Assembly (NCBI GenBank): GCA_964370825.1
Contig: CAYJKY010000001.1
Coordinates: 53,816 to 117,815 of the forward strand
Direction: 5' to 3'
DNA length: 64,000 nt
Origin: CAYJBH01 sp964370825
GTDB lineage: Bacteria > Bacillota > Clostridia > Oscillospirales > Ruminococcaceae
Shown here: piece after piece, positions 7,697 through 17,426 of the stretch
Layout of the letters: each line of letters begins with the position of its first letter
Position numbering within the stretch: position 1 is the stretch's first letter
Program-made: the position numbers and the translations under genes
The notes under the pieces: generated by a model
Databases searched by the model: none
The model's input: only the letters and a program-made list of their open reading frames with translations
Told to the model about the DNA's origin: nothing

Positions 7697-8920
7697 CTAT
7701 TGCGCCAATTTTTTGTATCTTTCCACAAGCACGTTTAGATTAGAAAAGTCGCTGTATATCATGGCATCGGAAAGATTTTTTGCCGCCGCACTCTCATGCC
7801 CTATCAGTGCATATGTAGAATCCACCAAATGTGAAAACTGTGCATCGGTAAGTTTTTCACATATAAAACTCTGGCTCGGCATATTGATGTCCTCACCGGA
7901 TATCTCAAACATGTTATATCTGCGACAGAGTGCCTGAACCCTTGCGAGCTGTTCGGTGGTGTTGCGTGCCGGCATGTAGGTAACCGCCTTTATGTTCAAC
8001 GCCTTAAGCTCTTCAAAAAGCAGGTCAAGATAGCTGTCCTCAAACTGCTGAGCCTTTTTATCGCCGGTTACACTGCTTCCTACATCGCCGAGGTAGGGAT
8101 ATGCGAGAATAATTCCATTGTCGTTGCATAACTTTACAAGTTCGCTTATGTCTGGCAGCTCATCGGTTGCCTTGATAAATATTTTGTCAACAAGGCTGGA
8201 TTTGAAAACTCCGAGCAGGATGTATAATATATCAGCCGGGTCGGAGGATATTTTTTCCTTTACAGAGTCGGGTACATCACAGCCGATTTTTTTAATAAAC
8301 TCAACACTATCGGTTGCACCAAAACTGTTGTAAACCTTGGTTGCAAGCGCATACAGCAGATGACGCTCGGTAATGCTTCCGCCGTCATGCGACATGGAGA
8401 GCGGCACCACATCCTTATCATAGTCGATGACAATGCCATGCGGCGATGTGAGTGCATTAATGTTGTCTACCATTCCGCGGTTACGCCTTCCTCTTGCTTC
8501 GCACACAGGCTTAAAAAACTCTGCTACGGCATCTATGCTACGCTCCGGAATGCCATGTAGTGCCATGTAGGTGACGCCTGCCTGATCGGGATTGTTGGTG
8601 TGTTTGTCGCTAAGTCTTGTGTTTTTTACCGAAACTCTTACCTCTGCACCGACGGTAACACCCATGTCGGCAATTTTGCCAGCCTTTAAAAATTCCCTTG
8701 CACCTCCGACACTGTCATGATCCATAATTCCGACGGTGTTAAGCCCTGCAAACCATGCCATATATACCGCCTCGGTGGGGGAATATGGCGAAAAAGAATA
8801 TGTAGTATGTACATGATTGTTGCAATACTGAGGTCTTTTGCTCGGCATCTTTTCGGTAGCTATTTTATTTTCGAGTGCGGACAATCGCTGCTGCGCTGTT
8901 CCGCCGTGTAAGTCCAACAT
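7697..8920 (-). CDS. PHP-domain metal-dependent phosphoesterase
   Basis: A 407-residue protein whose PHP domain starts with NNHVHTTYSFSPYSP (HxH metal ligands, residues 35-37) followed by GIMDHDSVGG. The motif set of histidinol phosphatase/YciV-type esterases continues with TVGAEVRVSV and LAYPYLGDVG. PHP enzymes hydrolyse phosphomonoesters or cyclic phosphodiesters with two or three metal ions. It lies between the SDR gene and the kinase gene in the polyol operon, with GGGAG before the ATG. A phosphatase in a pathway that also contains a kinase suggests a sugar-phosphate or cyclic-phosphate intermediate. The substrate is unknown. Confidence 0.75.
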   Translation of the reverse strand: MLDLHGGTAQQRLSALENKIATEKMPSKRPQYCNNHVHTTYSFSPYSPTEAVYMAWFAGLNTVGIMDHDSVGGAREFLKAGKIADMGVTVGAEVRVSVKNTRLSDKHTNNPDQAGVTYMALHGIPERSIDAVAEFFKPVCEARGRRNRGMVDNINALTSPHGIVIDYDKDVVPLSMSHDGGSITERHLLYALATKVYNSFGATDSVEFIKKIGCDVPDSVKEKISSDPADILYILLGVFKSSLVDKIFIKATDELPDISELVKLCNDNGIILAYPYLGDVGSSVTGDKKAQQFEDSYLDLLFEELKALNIKAVTYMPARNTTEQLARVQALCRRYNMFEISGEDINMPSQSFICEKLTDAQFSHLVDSTYALIGHESAAAKNLSDAMIYSDFSNLNVLVERYKKLAQ

Positions 8921-8948
8921 GTTTATCTCCCAGCCTTTCTGTTAGCTT

Positions 8949-9824
8949 TTAGTTTAGCATTATCTGACCGCCGCTGACCGGCAAAGCCTGTCCTGTCTCA
9001 TATTCCTGCTCAACAAGGTAGTAAAGAGCCTTTGCCACATCCTCGGGGAAACAGCCTCTGCCGAGCGGCACCTGTGCCTCGTAGAAGCGGCGAACCTCCT
9101 CTATCGTCGTGGCACCCGGAACTTTACCTGCCTTTAGATACTGCACAAAAAGTCCTCTCTCAGGGTCACACCACAGCGGACCGTCAAGATAGTTTCCGGG
9201 GCAGATGGAGTTGACCTTGATGTTATAGGGTGCAAGCTCCAATGCAAAGCTCTGGGTAAGTCCTATTCCACCGAACTTTGAACCTGCATAGGCGAAATTC
9301 TTTTTACTGCCGGCAAGACCTGATTTTGAGTTTACCTGTATGATGTCGCCTATCCAGCTGTTGTCCGCCTCATACTGTGCCCTCATGATGGCACCTACAT
9401 ATTTAACGGTAAGAAAGTATGCCGAGTAGTTAACCTTTGTAACAAACTCAAACTTATCATACTCCAGCTCGTCTATTCCGCCGGCAACCAATACACCGGC
9501 ATTGCTTACAAAGAGATCGATGCCGCCGAACTGTTCTACAACAGCCGATACCATGTCTGCTACACTCTGCTCCTCGGCAACATTTACCTTTACGGCAAAG
9601 GCACGCTCGCCGAGACGGTCGGCAACCTCCTTTGCAAGGTCGTAGTTAAGGTCGGCGACGGCAACGTATGCACCCTCATTTATCATGCACTCGGCAATCC
9701 CAAGGCCGAAGCCCTGGGCGCTGCCGGTAACTATGGAAAGCTTGCCTCCGAGACGTCCCGGAATATCTTTGCGGTTTTTAACATTCTTTGCGGCTTTTGC
9801 GATTGTTGATGAAATGTCAATCAT
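8949..9824 (-). CDS. Short-chain dehydrogenase, sorbitol-6-phosphate 2-dehydrogenase-like
   Basis: A 291-residue classical SDR. The nucleotide loop TGSAQGFGLG is near residues 33-42. D58 in VADLNY favours NAD over NADP. NAG is in FVSNAGVLVAGG. The catalytic Ser is in VNSKSG, and Tyr and Lys are in YAGSKFG. The extended N-terminus and the PGNYLDGPLWCDPERGLFVQYLKAGKVPG insertion resemble sorbitol-6-phosphate dehydrogenases. Paired with the SorE-like enzyme of the same operon, it could interconvert a hexitol phosphate and a ketose phosphate, as SorD does in L-sorbose catabolism. No PTS gene is present, so the exact pathway is open. Confidence 0.78.
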   Translation of the reverse strand: MIDISSTIAKAAKNVKNRKDIPGRLGGKLSIVTGSAQGFGLGIAECMINEGAYVAVADLNYDLAKEVADRLGERAFAVKVNVAEEQSVADMVSAVVEQFGGIDLFVSNAGVLVAGGIDELEYDKFEFVTKVNYSAYFLTVKYVGAIMRAQYEADNSWIGDIIQVNSKSGLAGSKKNFAYAGSKFGGIGLTQSFALELAPYNIKVNSICPGNYLDGPLWCDPERGLFVQYLKAGKVPGATTIEEVRRFYEAQVPLGRGCFPEDVAKALYYLVEQEYETGQALPVSGGQIMLN

Positions 9825-9826
9825 GA

Positions 9827-12295
9827 TTAGACACCTAACTTCGCCTTTCTCATAATTTCTGTGTCGGTGTAGTCCTTGCTTGGGGTGTAGCCTTCAAGCG
9901 GCATTATTCTGCGGTGGAAGGAGTCGAGGAACCACTCCGGCTGTGGGAAGAAAAGATGCTCGAACTCAAACGCCGGTGTAATCCAGTTTTCCGCACCGAG
10001 TACGAAGGGAGGAGCATCGAGGTAGTCGAAACAGAGCTGGGTGATGTTGCTTGCAAAGTCGTTTAGGATGTTACCTCTGGTACAGGCATCGCTTGCAAGT
10101 ATAATTCGTCCCGTCTTTTTAACCGACTCCACGACCTTTTCATAGTTGAAGGGGACAATGCTTCTTGCATCGATAACCTCGGCAGAAATTCCGTATTCCG
10201 CAAATTTATCTGCGGCCTCTAATGCAGGGTAAAGGGTAGCACCTATGGTCAGAATGGTCAAATCGCTACCGGTACGCTTGATGTCCGGCTCGCCGATCGG
10301 AATTTCGTAGTATTCCTCAGGCACACCGCCCTGATGAAACTGTTCGCCGATATCGTAGTATTTCTGGCTCTCAAAGAACACCACCGGATCAAGTCCGGAG
10401 AGTGCGGAGTTCATTAGTCCCTTTGCATCATATGGGGTTACCGGATATACAACCTTTAGTCCCGGCATGTGTGCTGTGAGTGCGCTCCAGTCCTGCGAAT
10501 GCTGTGCACCGTATTTACTGCCCACCGATACACGAAGTACCACCGGCATGTTTAAAAGACCTGCCGACATGGACTGCCATTTTGCCAGCTGGTTAAACAC
10601 CTCATCGCCGGCACGACCGAGGAAGTCGCAGTACATAAGCTCGGCGATAACACGTCCGCCTGCCATACCGTATCCAACAGCACTACCGGCAATTGCCGCC
10701 TCGCTGATTGGTGAGTTGAAAAGACGGTGGTAGGGGATGCTGTCCATCATGTTTCTGGTCACGGCAAATGCGCCACCCCAGTCACGAACATCCTCGCCGT
10801 AAAGAACCAATGTCGGATCCTCATAAAATTTCTCAAATATGGATTCAAACAGTGCGTCACGGAGTGCGTAAATTCTGTTTTTGCTTATCGCCTTTCCGTT
10901 TTCATCGAAGGCGAACCTTGCCTTATTTTTTAAACCGGCATAGCGAACATTTTCCTCCTTGGTGGTTAGAACGTCCGGCTTGCGGTCATCCATTACCATG
11001 CGTGTCTCATTCTTGAGCATAAGATCGGCAATGATGTTTTTATTGTCGTCCAGCGACATGTAGGGGGTTATATTTGTATCCTGAGCTATCATAAAGACAT
11101 CACGGTTACGCTTTCTTGCTGTCTCTATTGCATCGGTTGCCTCCTGCTCGGAGCAGACACCGGATTTTACAAGCTCGGCTTTAAACCATTCGATGGAATC
11201 AACATCACGCCACATGTCAATCTCCTCCGCACTGCGGTAGGCAGAGGCATCAGATGTGGAGTGACCCGAAACACGGTAGGTGATTACATCAAGAAGCACA
11301 GGACCGTCGCCGCTCTTGATGATATCTTTTTTACGACGGAAAGCATCTATAACTGCAAGGGGGTTGTAGCCGTCTACACGCTCGGCATGCATCTGGTTTT
11401 TAGCAATGCCGGCACCCATTCTTGCAAGAAAATCGTATGCCATGGTCTCGCCACGTGTCTGACCGCCCATTCCGTAGGAGTTGTTGTTGAAGCAGAAAAT
11501 CACCGGTAGTCCACCCTTAACACCGTCATCCCAAAGGGTACGGTACTGATCCATTGCGGCAAAGTTCAGGCTCTCCATTACAGGGCCGCAACCCATCGAG
11601 GCATCGCCGATGTTACAGACAACGATACCATCCTTTTTATTGACACGTTGGTAGAGTGCTACACCTGTTGAGGTAGGGCCGCTACCGCCGACTATTGCAT
11701 TGTTTGGAAAAATGCCAAAGGGGGTGAAGAAGGCGTGCATAGAACCGCCGAGACCGCGGTTAAAACCGTTGTCACGGGCGAAAACTTCCGCCATTGCTCC
11801 GTAAATATAGAAATACTTAGCCTGATCCTTTACGTTGTCGAATTTAAAATGCTCGTTAATAATCTTAAGGTTAGCACCACCGAAGAAGTTTTCCATTACC
11901 TCGGTAAGCTCGGCATCAGACAGTTTCTCGATGGAGGAAAGTCCCTTTGCGATAATCTCACCGTGACTACGGTGGGAACCTAAAATATAATCTTCAACAT
12001 CCAGTACAAACGCCTGACCTACTGCGGCTGCTTCCTGACCTGCCGAGAGATGTGCGGGGCCTGCATAGGTGAAGGGGTGATCGTTATACTGCCCTTTAAC
12101 CTTAATCTCGTTGAGCATACTTTCAAACTCACGTATGCTCGCCATATCGGAGAGTATTCTTAAAAACTCCTCCTTAGAAAAGTTAGCACTCTCCTCCTTA
12201 ACACTTTTGTTATAAGCGTTTACCGGTATGTCGGTAAAGCTTATTACACCACTTTTTCTGATCTCTTTTGGATCTACAACTAAATTTTTTGGCAT
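9827..12295 (-). CDS. Thiamine-diphosphate E1 component, alpha and beta subunits fused
   Basis: An 822-residue fusion. Residues about 40-410 are an E1 alpha domain, with the TPP/Mg motif GDAS at 230-233 ending in FNNNSYGMGGQTRG. Residues about 450-815 are an E1 beta domain (RIYALRDALFESIFEKF, GEDVRDWGG, PISEAAIAGSAVGYGMAGGR, AQHSQDWSAL). E1 decarboxylates a 2-oxo acid, or cleaves acetoin, and transfers the acyl group to lipoyl-E2. The set resembles branched-chain oxoacid and acetoin dehydrogenases more than pyruvate dehydrogenase. It sits in an operon with its own E2 and E3 but among polyol-type dehydrogenases, so the substrate is probably a sugar-derived dicarbonyl or oxo acid. That is inference. 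AGGAG precedes the ATG. Confidence 0.85.
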   Translation of the reverse strand: MPKNLVVDPKEIRKSGVISFTDIPVNAYNKSVKEESANFSKEEFLRILSDMASIREFESMLNEIKVKGQYNDHPFTYAGPAHLSAGQEAAAVGQAFVLDVEDYILGSHRSHGEIIAKGLSSIEKLSDAELTEVMENFFGGANLKIINEHFKFDNVKDQAKYFYIYGAMAEVFARDNGFNRGLGGSMHAFFTPFGIFPNNAIVGGSGPTSTGVALYQRVNKKDGIVVCNIGDASMGCGPVMESLNFAAMDQYRTLWDDGVKGGLPVIFCFNNNSYGMGGQTRGETMAYDFLARMGAGIAKNQMHAERVDGYNPLAVIDAFRRKKDIIKSGDGPVLLDVITYRVSGHSTSDASAYRSAEEIDMWRDVDSIEWFKAELVKSGVCSEQEATDAIETARKRNRDVFMIAQDTNITPYMSLDDNKNIIADLMLKNETRMVMDDRKPDVLTTKEENVRYAGLKNKARFAFDENGKAISKNRIYALRDALFESIFEKFYEDPTLVLYGEDVRDWGGAFAVTRNMMDSIPYHRLFNSPISEAAIAGSAVGYGMAGGRVIAELMYCDFLGRAGDEVFNQLAKWQSMSAGLLNMPVVLRVSVGSKYGAQHSQDWSALTAHMPGLKVVYPVTPYDAKGLMNSALSGLDPVVFFESQKYYDIGEQFHQGGVPEEYYEIPIGEPDIKRTGSDLTILTIGATLYPALEAADKFAEYGISAEVIDARSIVPFNYEKVVESVKKTGRIILASDACTRGNILNDFASNITQLCFDYLDAPPFVLGAENWITPAFEFEHLFFPQPEWFLDSFHRRIMPLEGYTPSKDYTDTEIMRKAKLGV

Positions 12296-12312
12296 TATAT
12301 GTCTCCTTAATT

Positions 12313-13674
12313 TTATAATTCAAATAAAGCTTCTCTGATTATTTCGCAGACGGTGGGGTGGGGGAATACTAATTTTTTTATTCCATCTACCGGCAGTTTG
12401 TTTCCTATCATGAGAGCCGCTCCGTAGATACTCTCGGAGGAAGCGTTGCCAACCATCGATACGCCTAATACGCTGTCGCTCTTTTTGTCGTATACAAGCT
12501 TTATAAATCCGTCGCCTTTCTCATTTTCGGCAAGATAACGTCCGCTGTACGACATCGGAAGCTTTACACACTCGATATCAAATCCCTTTTGTTTTGCACT
12601 CTGTTCTGTCTCGCCTACCGCGGCAACCTCAGGATTTGTGTAGATTACCGAAGGGATAGCACCGTACTCCATAACATCGGTTTTTCCCAAAATGTTGTTT
12701 ACCGCAACCTCCGCCTCACGATAGGCGGTGTGTGCCAACATCATTTTACCGTTTACATCGCCGATTGCATAAACGCCCTCAACGTTGGTGCGTAGGTAAT
12801 TATCGGTAACTATCGCACCACGCTCGGTATAGATGTTTAACGTTTCAAGTCCTATGTCGGAGGTGTTAGGTCGACGACCTATAGAAAGCAAAACCTTTTC
12901 GGCATCAACCGAAACTTTGCTTGTGTTCTCCTCAAAAACAACACCATCGGTTGCTATCGAGGTTACCTTACAGCCGAGCCTAAACTCTATGCCTTTTTTC
13001 TTGTAGTTTGCAAGTAGATTTTCAGCTATGTCTCCATCAATCGGGCCGCCTACAGTGGGAAGCATCTCCACAACCGTCACACTGCTTCCGACCGAGTTGT
13101 AATACGATGCCATCTCAAGGCCGATAACGCCACCTCCGATTACGACGAGTGTTTTAGGTATCTCGGTAAGCGCTAGAACCTCACGGTTGGTCATGGCAAA
13201 GCCGGATTCTACCGCCTCTTTTAAGCCATCGATAGGTGGTAACATCGGGCTACTGCCGGTTGCGATAATAATCTCCTTTGCGGTATACTCGTTACCATCA
13301 CATGTTACGGCAAAACCGCCCTCGATACGACCTTTTATCTTGGCATCTCCGCTAACCACCTCGACACCGTGCTTTTTCATCTTCATGCCCACGCCGGCAA
13401 CAAGTTTTTTTACGATTTTATCCTTGCGAGCTATGACCTTTTTTTGGTCGATGGAGGCTCCCTCCACCTTCACGCCGTAATCCTCGCCATGGTTTGCGTA
13501 GTCAAAAATCTTTGCACTGTGTAGCAGAGCTTTAGATGGTATGCATCCCTCGTTAAGGCAGACACCACCGAGCGAGCGTTTTTCGAAAAGTGTTACCGAT
13601 TTTCCTGCGGCTCCTGCCCTTTCTGCGGCACAGTATCCGCCGGGGCCACCACCAATTACAATAATATCCTTCAT
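12313..13674 (-). CDS. lpdA: Dihydrolipoyl dehydrogenase (E3)
   Basis: A 453-residue flavoprotein disulfide reductase. It has the FAD loop VIGGGPGGYCAAERA, the redox pair C39/C44 in GGVCLNEGCIPSK, the NAD loop VVIGGGVIGLEMASYY, the second FAD motif VYAIGDVNGKMMLAHTAYREA, and the C-terminal His-Glu pair in FPHPTVCEIIRE. It reoxidises the dihydrolipoyl groups of E2 with NAD. It lies between the E2 and E1 genes (11 bases after E2, 17 before E1), so it serves this complex. Nothing unusual was seen. Confidence 0.92.
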   Translation of the reverse strand: MKDIIVIGGGPGGYCAAERAGAAGKSVTLFEKRSLGGVCLNEGCIPSKALLHSAKIFDYANHGEDYGVKVEGASIDQKKVIARKDKIVKKLVAGVGMKMKKHGVEVVSGDAKIKGRIEGGFAVTCDGNEYTAKEIIIATGSSPMLPPIDGLKEAVESGFAMTNREVLALTEIPKTLVVIGGGVIGLEMASYYNSVGSSVTVVEMLPTVGGPIDGDIAENLLANYKKKGIEFRLGCKVTSIATDGVVFEENTSKVSVDAEKVLLSIGRRPNTSDIGLETLNIYTERGAIVTDNYLRTNVEGVYAIGDVNGKMMLAHTAYREAEVAVNNILGKTDVMEYGAIPSVIYTNPEVAAVGETEQSAKQKGFDIECVKLPMSYSGRYLAENEKGDGFIKLVYDKKSDSVLGVSMVGNASSESIYGAALMIGNKLPVDGIKKLVFPHPTVCEIIREALFEL

Positions 13675-13685
13675 ATATCCTTCCT

Positions 13686-15305
13686 TTACTCTACTAATAA
13701 CAGGCTGAAACTTGTAAGCGCCTCACACACATCCTTAAGGAACTTAGCAGCAGGTGCACCATCGATTGCACGGTGGTCAAAGGTCAATGAGAGCCCCATG
13801 GACTGATAGCTTGTCAGCTTGCCACCAACCGTTTTAACACGCTCGGTAATAGAGCAGACACCTAAAATTCCCACCTCGGGAGGATTGATGACCGGTGTGA
13901 AACTCTCGACACCTAAGTTGCCGAGGTTTGTAACTGTAAATGTTCCGCCGGCAAGCAGATCCGGGCTGATGCTTCCGGACTGTGCCGCAACAGCCACCCT
14001 TTTCATTTCGGCGGAGAGTTCCGGCAATGTCAGCTTTTCTGCCGTCATAATTTTGGGAACAAGCAGACCCTTTTCGGTGTCTACCGCTACACCGAGATTT
14101 ACGGTGTTAAAGCGTCTTGTTTTATCGTCAAAATAGTTTGCGTTCATCTCGGGGTGTTTTAGTAGCACCTTAACCGTTGCAAACAACACAAGATCATTGA
14201 GGGTGATTTTTTCCAACCTTGGATCTTTGCTGTTCTTAAAGGAGGCACGTAGCTTCATTATTTCGGTGGCATCAAAAGAGCTGTTAAGTGTTACCTGTGC
14301 CATGCCGGAGAGGGATGCATGCATTGCTTTTGCGATAACCTTGCGAACGGTGGTGTGCGGAATATCCTCATATGCATCGAGAACCGCATTCGATGTGGTT
14401 GTAGGAGCTACTGCGTCAATGGTGGCGGCAGTCGGGCTATTCTCAGGTCCGTTTGCCATAACCCTTTTTATGTCACGCTCGATAACCCTTCCGTTAGGAC
14501 CGGTGCCGTTCGCGGAGGAGCTGTCGATTCCGTTTTTTGTAGCGAGTGATTTTGCCCTGGGAGAAACACCGTTTGATGTTCCAAAAACAACCTGTGGAGT
14601 AACCTCCGCTACCTGTACGGCAGTTTTAGTCGGTTCGGCGGACTCGACTGTTGCGGTTGACTCTATACTGCCCCCTGTAGCACCGAGATGTGCAAACGCA
14701 TCTCCATCAGCGCCTATTGCGCACACATTGCCGAGTGCAGGAACATCGTCACCTTCGTTGTAGAATACGGCTAAAAGTTTGCCGTCCTCCTCCGAAGCTT
14801 CGTCAAAGGAGGCTTTGTCGGTTTCATAGGAAAAGAGGAGTTCACCTTTGCTAACTGTATCACCGACCTTTTTGTGCCATTTTGATAGGATGCACTCCTC
14901 CACCGTAATGCCCGGCTTTGGCATTACCACTGCCTTTGCAACAGGACCGTTTATCGGTGTTTCTGGCGGTGCAACGGCTGCCGGTGCAGGATTTGATGCG
15001 GTTGTCGGGGCTGGTGCGGTAGCAGTAGGTGCGTCGCCGTTCGGGCGAAATGCCGAAACATCCTCACCCCTTGTGCCGATAGCACAGATGTTGTTAAGAG
15101 CCGGAACATCGTCCCCCTCATTGTAGAACACTGCGAGCAACTCGCCTTCCTCCTCCGAGGTTTCGTCGAAGGAGGCTTTGTCGGTTTCGTAGGAAAAAAG
15201 AATATCGCCCTTTTTAACCGTATCGCCGACATTTTTATGCCATTTTGAAAGTATACATTCCTCCACCGTTATTCCCGGTTTCGGCATTACAATAGCTTTT
15301 GCCAT
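13686..15305 (-). CDS. Dihydrolipoamide acyltransferase (E2) with two lipoyl domains
   Basis: A 539-residue E2 chain. Two lipoyl domains (about residues 1-80 and 122-200) are nearly identical and carry the lipoylation site YETDKAS in each. An Ala/Pro/Thr-rich linker follows. The peripheral-subunit-binding domain has VSPRAKSLATKNGID..GPNGRVIERDI, and the catalytic domain ends with the active-site motif DHRAIDGAPAAKF. It moves the acyl group from E1 to CoA. I chose the ATG at 15305 because GGGAG lies 9 bases upstream and the longer reading extends into the dehydrogenase gene. The highly similar lipoyl domains suggest a recent internal duplication. Confidence 0.88.
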   Translation of the reverse strand: MAKAIVMPKPGITVEECILSKWHKNVGDTVKKGDILFSYETDKASFDETSEEEGELLAVFYNEGDDVPALNNICAIGTRGEDVSAFRPNGDAPTATAPAPTTASNPAPAAVAPPETPINGPVAKAVVMPKPGITVEECILSKWHKKVGDTVSKGELLFSYETDKASFDEASEEDGKLLAVFYNEGDDVPALGNVCAIGADGDAFAHLGATGGSIESTATVESAEPTKTAVQVAEVTPQVVFGTSNGVSPRAKSLATKNGIDSSSANGTGPNGRVIERDIKRVMANGPENSPTAATIDAVAPTTTSNAVLDAYEDIPHTTVRKVIAKAMHASLSGMAQVTLNSSFDATEIMKLRASFKNSKDPRLEKITLNDLVLFATVKVLLKHPEMNANYFDDKTRRFNTVNLGVAVDTEKGLLVPKIMTAEKLTLPELSAEMKRVAVAAQSGSISPDLLAGGTFTVTNLGNLGVESFTPVINPPEVGILGVCSITERVKTVGGKLTSYQSMGLSLTFDHRAIDGAPAAKFLKDVCEALTSFSLLLVE

Positions 15306-15318
15306 CTGAATTTTCTCC

Positions 15319-16572
15319 CTATATTTTTTTACCGTTTTCCATAATGTAGTTTTCTGCCTCGACCGTCCAGACCTTGTTGGGGCAAAGCTTTGCAAGCTCG
15401 GCAAAGAATGTGTCGGTCTCGCCTAACTTTTCAAAATCATCGATGGCGGTAAGTGGCATACTCACATGGGTGTAGATAAGCTTTTTTCCACCGGGGATTT
15501 TGGGAAGGTTGAGTGTGGTTTCAACCGTAGAGTCAAGTCCGCCCACGTGGGTAATCATGAATGTTGGGTTAATTTTTCTTTTGCGCAGATATCCCAAAAC
15601 CTCAATGAGGTCATCGTTATTTCCACCGGAGGCAGCCGCAAGGTGGCTTGCATTGTAGTGTACATTGTAAAAGTTAAGCGGTGCTTTAAAGCCGGTGTCG
15701 CTTGGACCGGCAAAAAAGTTAAGACAGCCGTCACGTGCAAGAATGGTGTCGCCCTGCTCTATCAGTGCCGGAATAGGTGCCATAACGAAAACATCGTCGT
15801 AACCCTTGCCGTCGGTTAGAGCCATTAGTATTGCAATCGCATCACAGTCGGAGGTGTTTTGGTAGATAAGCTCAACACCACACTCCTTTGCATACTCCTC
15901 CGAGAGGTAGGTTTTAGCACGTTCTATCCTGCCGGCGTCGATGTCGGTTACTACCACCTTTGCAGGCTTAACATCCGAGGCCAAGGAGTGCTGAATGGCA
16001 CATATTCCCATCGGGCCACACCCTGCAATAATACAGAGGTTACCACCTTTTTTTATTCCCATCTCATGCTCATAACTGCCCGGCTTTGTATGGTAGTTAG
16101 CATTAAAGGAACCTACGACACAGGAAACGGGCTCGGCAAGTGAGCCAAGGAAGAATGCTTCGCCGTCATACGGTAAAAGGCAGTTCATCTCCATTACCAT
16201 CTCAGGAATAATGATGTAGGTGGCATCGCCTCCGATATATTCAAAGGAGTAACCGGGTGCATCGAGCGAGCCTTTATAGTTTAGTGCAGGCTGGATTGCA
16301 AAGCGTTGACCCGGCTTGAATTTGTCGGCATGTTTTGCACCAACCTCGACAATCTCACCGCAAAATTCATGTCCCAGAATTACCGGGTTTGTTGCACAGT
16401 TTGACGGAACACGCTTGTGATCCTCGCCCTGAATTGCCGCCTTATAGGATGACATGCAGAGGGTGTCGGTAACAACCTTTGCAAGTATCTCGCCGTCGGT
16501 GATTTGAGGTAGGTCAAACTCCTCAACCCTTATGTCCGATTTACCGTAAAGTCTCAATGCTTTAGTCTTCAT
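15319..16572 (-). CDS. SorE-like zinc dehydrogenase (L-sorbose-1-phosphate reductase family)
   Basis: A 417-residue medium-chain dehydrogenase. The start MKTKALRLYGKSDIRVEEFDLP and the segment LCMSSYKAAIQGEDHKRVP match my memory of the SorE family closely. GHEFCGEIVEVG carries the catalytic zinc ligands. The usual four-Cys structural zinc loop is absent, as in SorE. The NAD loop is AGCGPMGICAIQHSL. SorE reduces L-sorbose-1-phosphate to glucitol-6-phosphate. The gene starts inside the end of the deoR gene (11-base overlap) behind AAAGGAG. The family is well supported and the actual substrate is inferred. Confidence 0.8.
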   Translation of the reverse strand: MKTKALRLYGKSDIRVEEFDLPQITDGEILAKVVTDTLCMSSYKAAIQGEDHKRVPSNCATNPVILGHEFCGEIVEVGAKHADKFKPGQRFAIQPALNYKGSLDAPGYSFEYIGGDATYIIIPEMVMEMNCLLPYDGEAFFLGSLAEPVSCVVGSFNANYHTKPGSYEHEMGIKKGGNLCIIAGCGPMGICAIQHSLASDVKPAKVVVTDIDAGRIERAKTYLSEEYAKECGVELIYQNTSDCDAIAILMALTDGKGYDDVFVMAPIPALIEQGDTILARDGCLNFFAGPSDTGFKAPLNFYNVHYNASHLAAASGGNNDDLIEVLGYLRKRKINPTFMITHVGGLDSTVETTLNLPKIPGGKKLIYTHVSMPLTAIDDFEKLGETDTFFAELAKLCPNKVWTVEAENYIMENGKKI

Positions 16573-17356
16573 TCTTTTTACTCCTTTTTTCCGGTTTTCT
16601 TACGTTAAATACTATGCTTTTGTTTATCGACCTTATATGTTTTTTGTACTCGGTCGGAAATGCCTTGCTGGTAACAATTACATCCACATCGGCAGGGGTG
16701 CAAAATGTATAGTGCATGGATCTTGAAAGCTTGGTTTCATCGATTAGCATAACCACCTTGGCGGACTTGGATATAACATGCCGTTTTAGCTCTGACTCGG
16801 TCTGGTTTCCACAGCTGAACTCGCTGTTCGGAGCATAACCTGAGGCAACTAAAATTGCGGTGTCAAAGTTTACCCTTTTGAGCGAGTTTATTGCATCGGG
16901 ACCTGAGAGTGAAAGGTTTTTGCCGTTGAGTTTTCCGCCGGTGAGATGCACCTTGATATTCTTTTTTTGGCAAAGAATTGCCGCAACATTTGTTCCGGAG
17001 GTGTAGACGGTGATGTTTCTGTCGGTTAAAAGCCGTGACAGCCAGTCGGTGGTTGAGCCGCTGTCCAAAAATATCAGGCTTTCTTCACCTATATATTCTA
17101 TAGCCGCATTGGCAACAGCCGTTTTCTGTTCCTGATTTTCTGCGGCGCGTTTTGTAAATGCCGCTTCTTGATATTGTGAGTTTGTCCGCCTCGCCCCACC
17201 TCGTATCTTTATTAAATGTCCCTCGGTGGCAAGTGTGTCTATGTCCCTTCGCAGTGTCATTTGGGATACATTTGGGAAAATTTCGGATAATTCCTTTAAA
17301 TAAATAAAATTATTTGCATTGCAAAGGCTTAAAATTTGTTCCTGTCGTTCGTTCAT
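16562..17356 (-). CDS. DeoR/GlpR-family transcriptional repressor
   Basis: A 264-residue regulator. The N-terminal helix-turn-helix carries the DeoR signature (ISEIFPNVSQMTLRRDIDTLATEGHLIKIRGGA). The C-terminal sugar-phosphate sensing domain contains IFLDSGSTTDWL and the KVVMLIDETKL motif. DeoR regulators usually respond to a phosphorylated sugar made by the pathway they control. The gene leads the polyol operon and its ATG follows GAGGTAAGG. Two TGTTA/TAACA inverted repeats overlap its promoter. Confidence 0.88.
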   Translation of the reverse strand: MNERQEQILSLCNANNFIYLKELSEIFPNVSQMTLRRDIDTLATEGHLIKIRGGARRTNSQYQEAAFTKRAAENQEQKTAVANAAIEYIGEESLIFLDSGSTTDWLSRLLTDRNITVYTSGTNVAAILCQKKNIKVHLTGGKLNGKNLSLSGPDAINSLKRVNFDTAILVASGYAPNSEFSCGNQTESELKRHVISKSAKVVMLIDETKLSRSMHYTFCTPADVDVIVTSKAFPTEYKKHIRSINKSIVFNVRKPEKRSKKNED

Positions 17357-17389
17357 CCTTACCTCGGCTTGTTATTTTATGAAATATTA

Positions 17390-17426
17390 TGTTAGATTAA
17401 TAACATTATTATAACACGTTTTGTTA
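17390..17426. promoter_or_regulatory. Two TGTTA/TAACA inverted repeats, candidate DeoR operators
   Basis: TGTTA-N6-TAACA lies at 17390-17405 and TAACA-N5-TGTTA at 17412-17426. The second covers the -10 to spacer region of the deoR promoter and the first covers the transcription start. The repeated half-site suggests autoregulation by the DeoR protein. Confidence 0.55.

Noticed and set aside
6193..9824. Annotation of this stretch as a rhamnose utilisation operon because of the RhaB-like kinase
   Set aside because: No rhamnose isomerase, rhamnulose-phosphate aldolase or mutarotase is present, and the other genes point to polyol chemistry.
14197..14763. 188-codon plus-strand frame opposite the E2 gene
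   Set aside because: It is a shadow of the Ala/Pro-rich linker and lipoyl domains of E2 and resembles no family.
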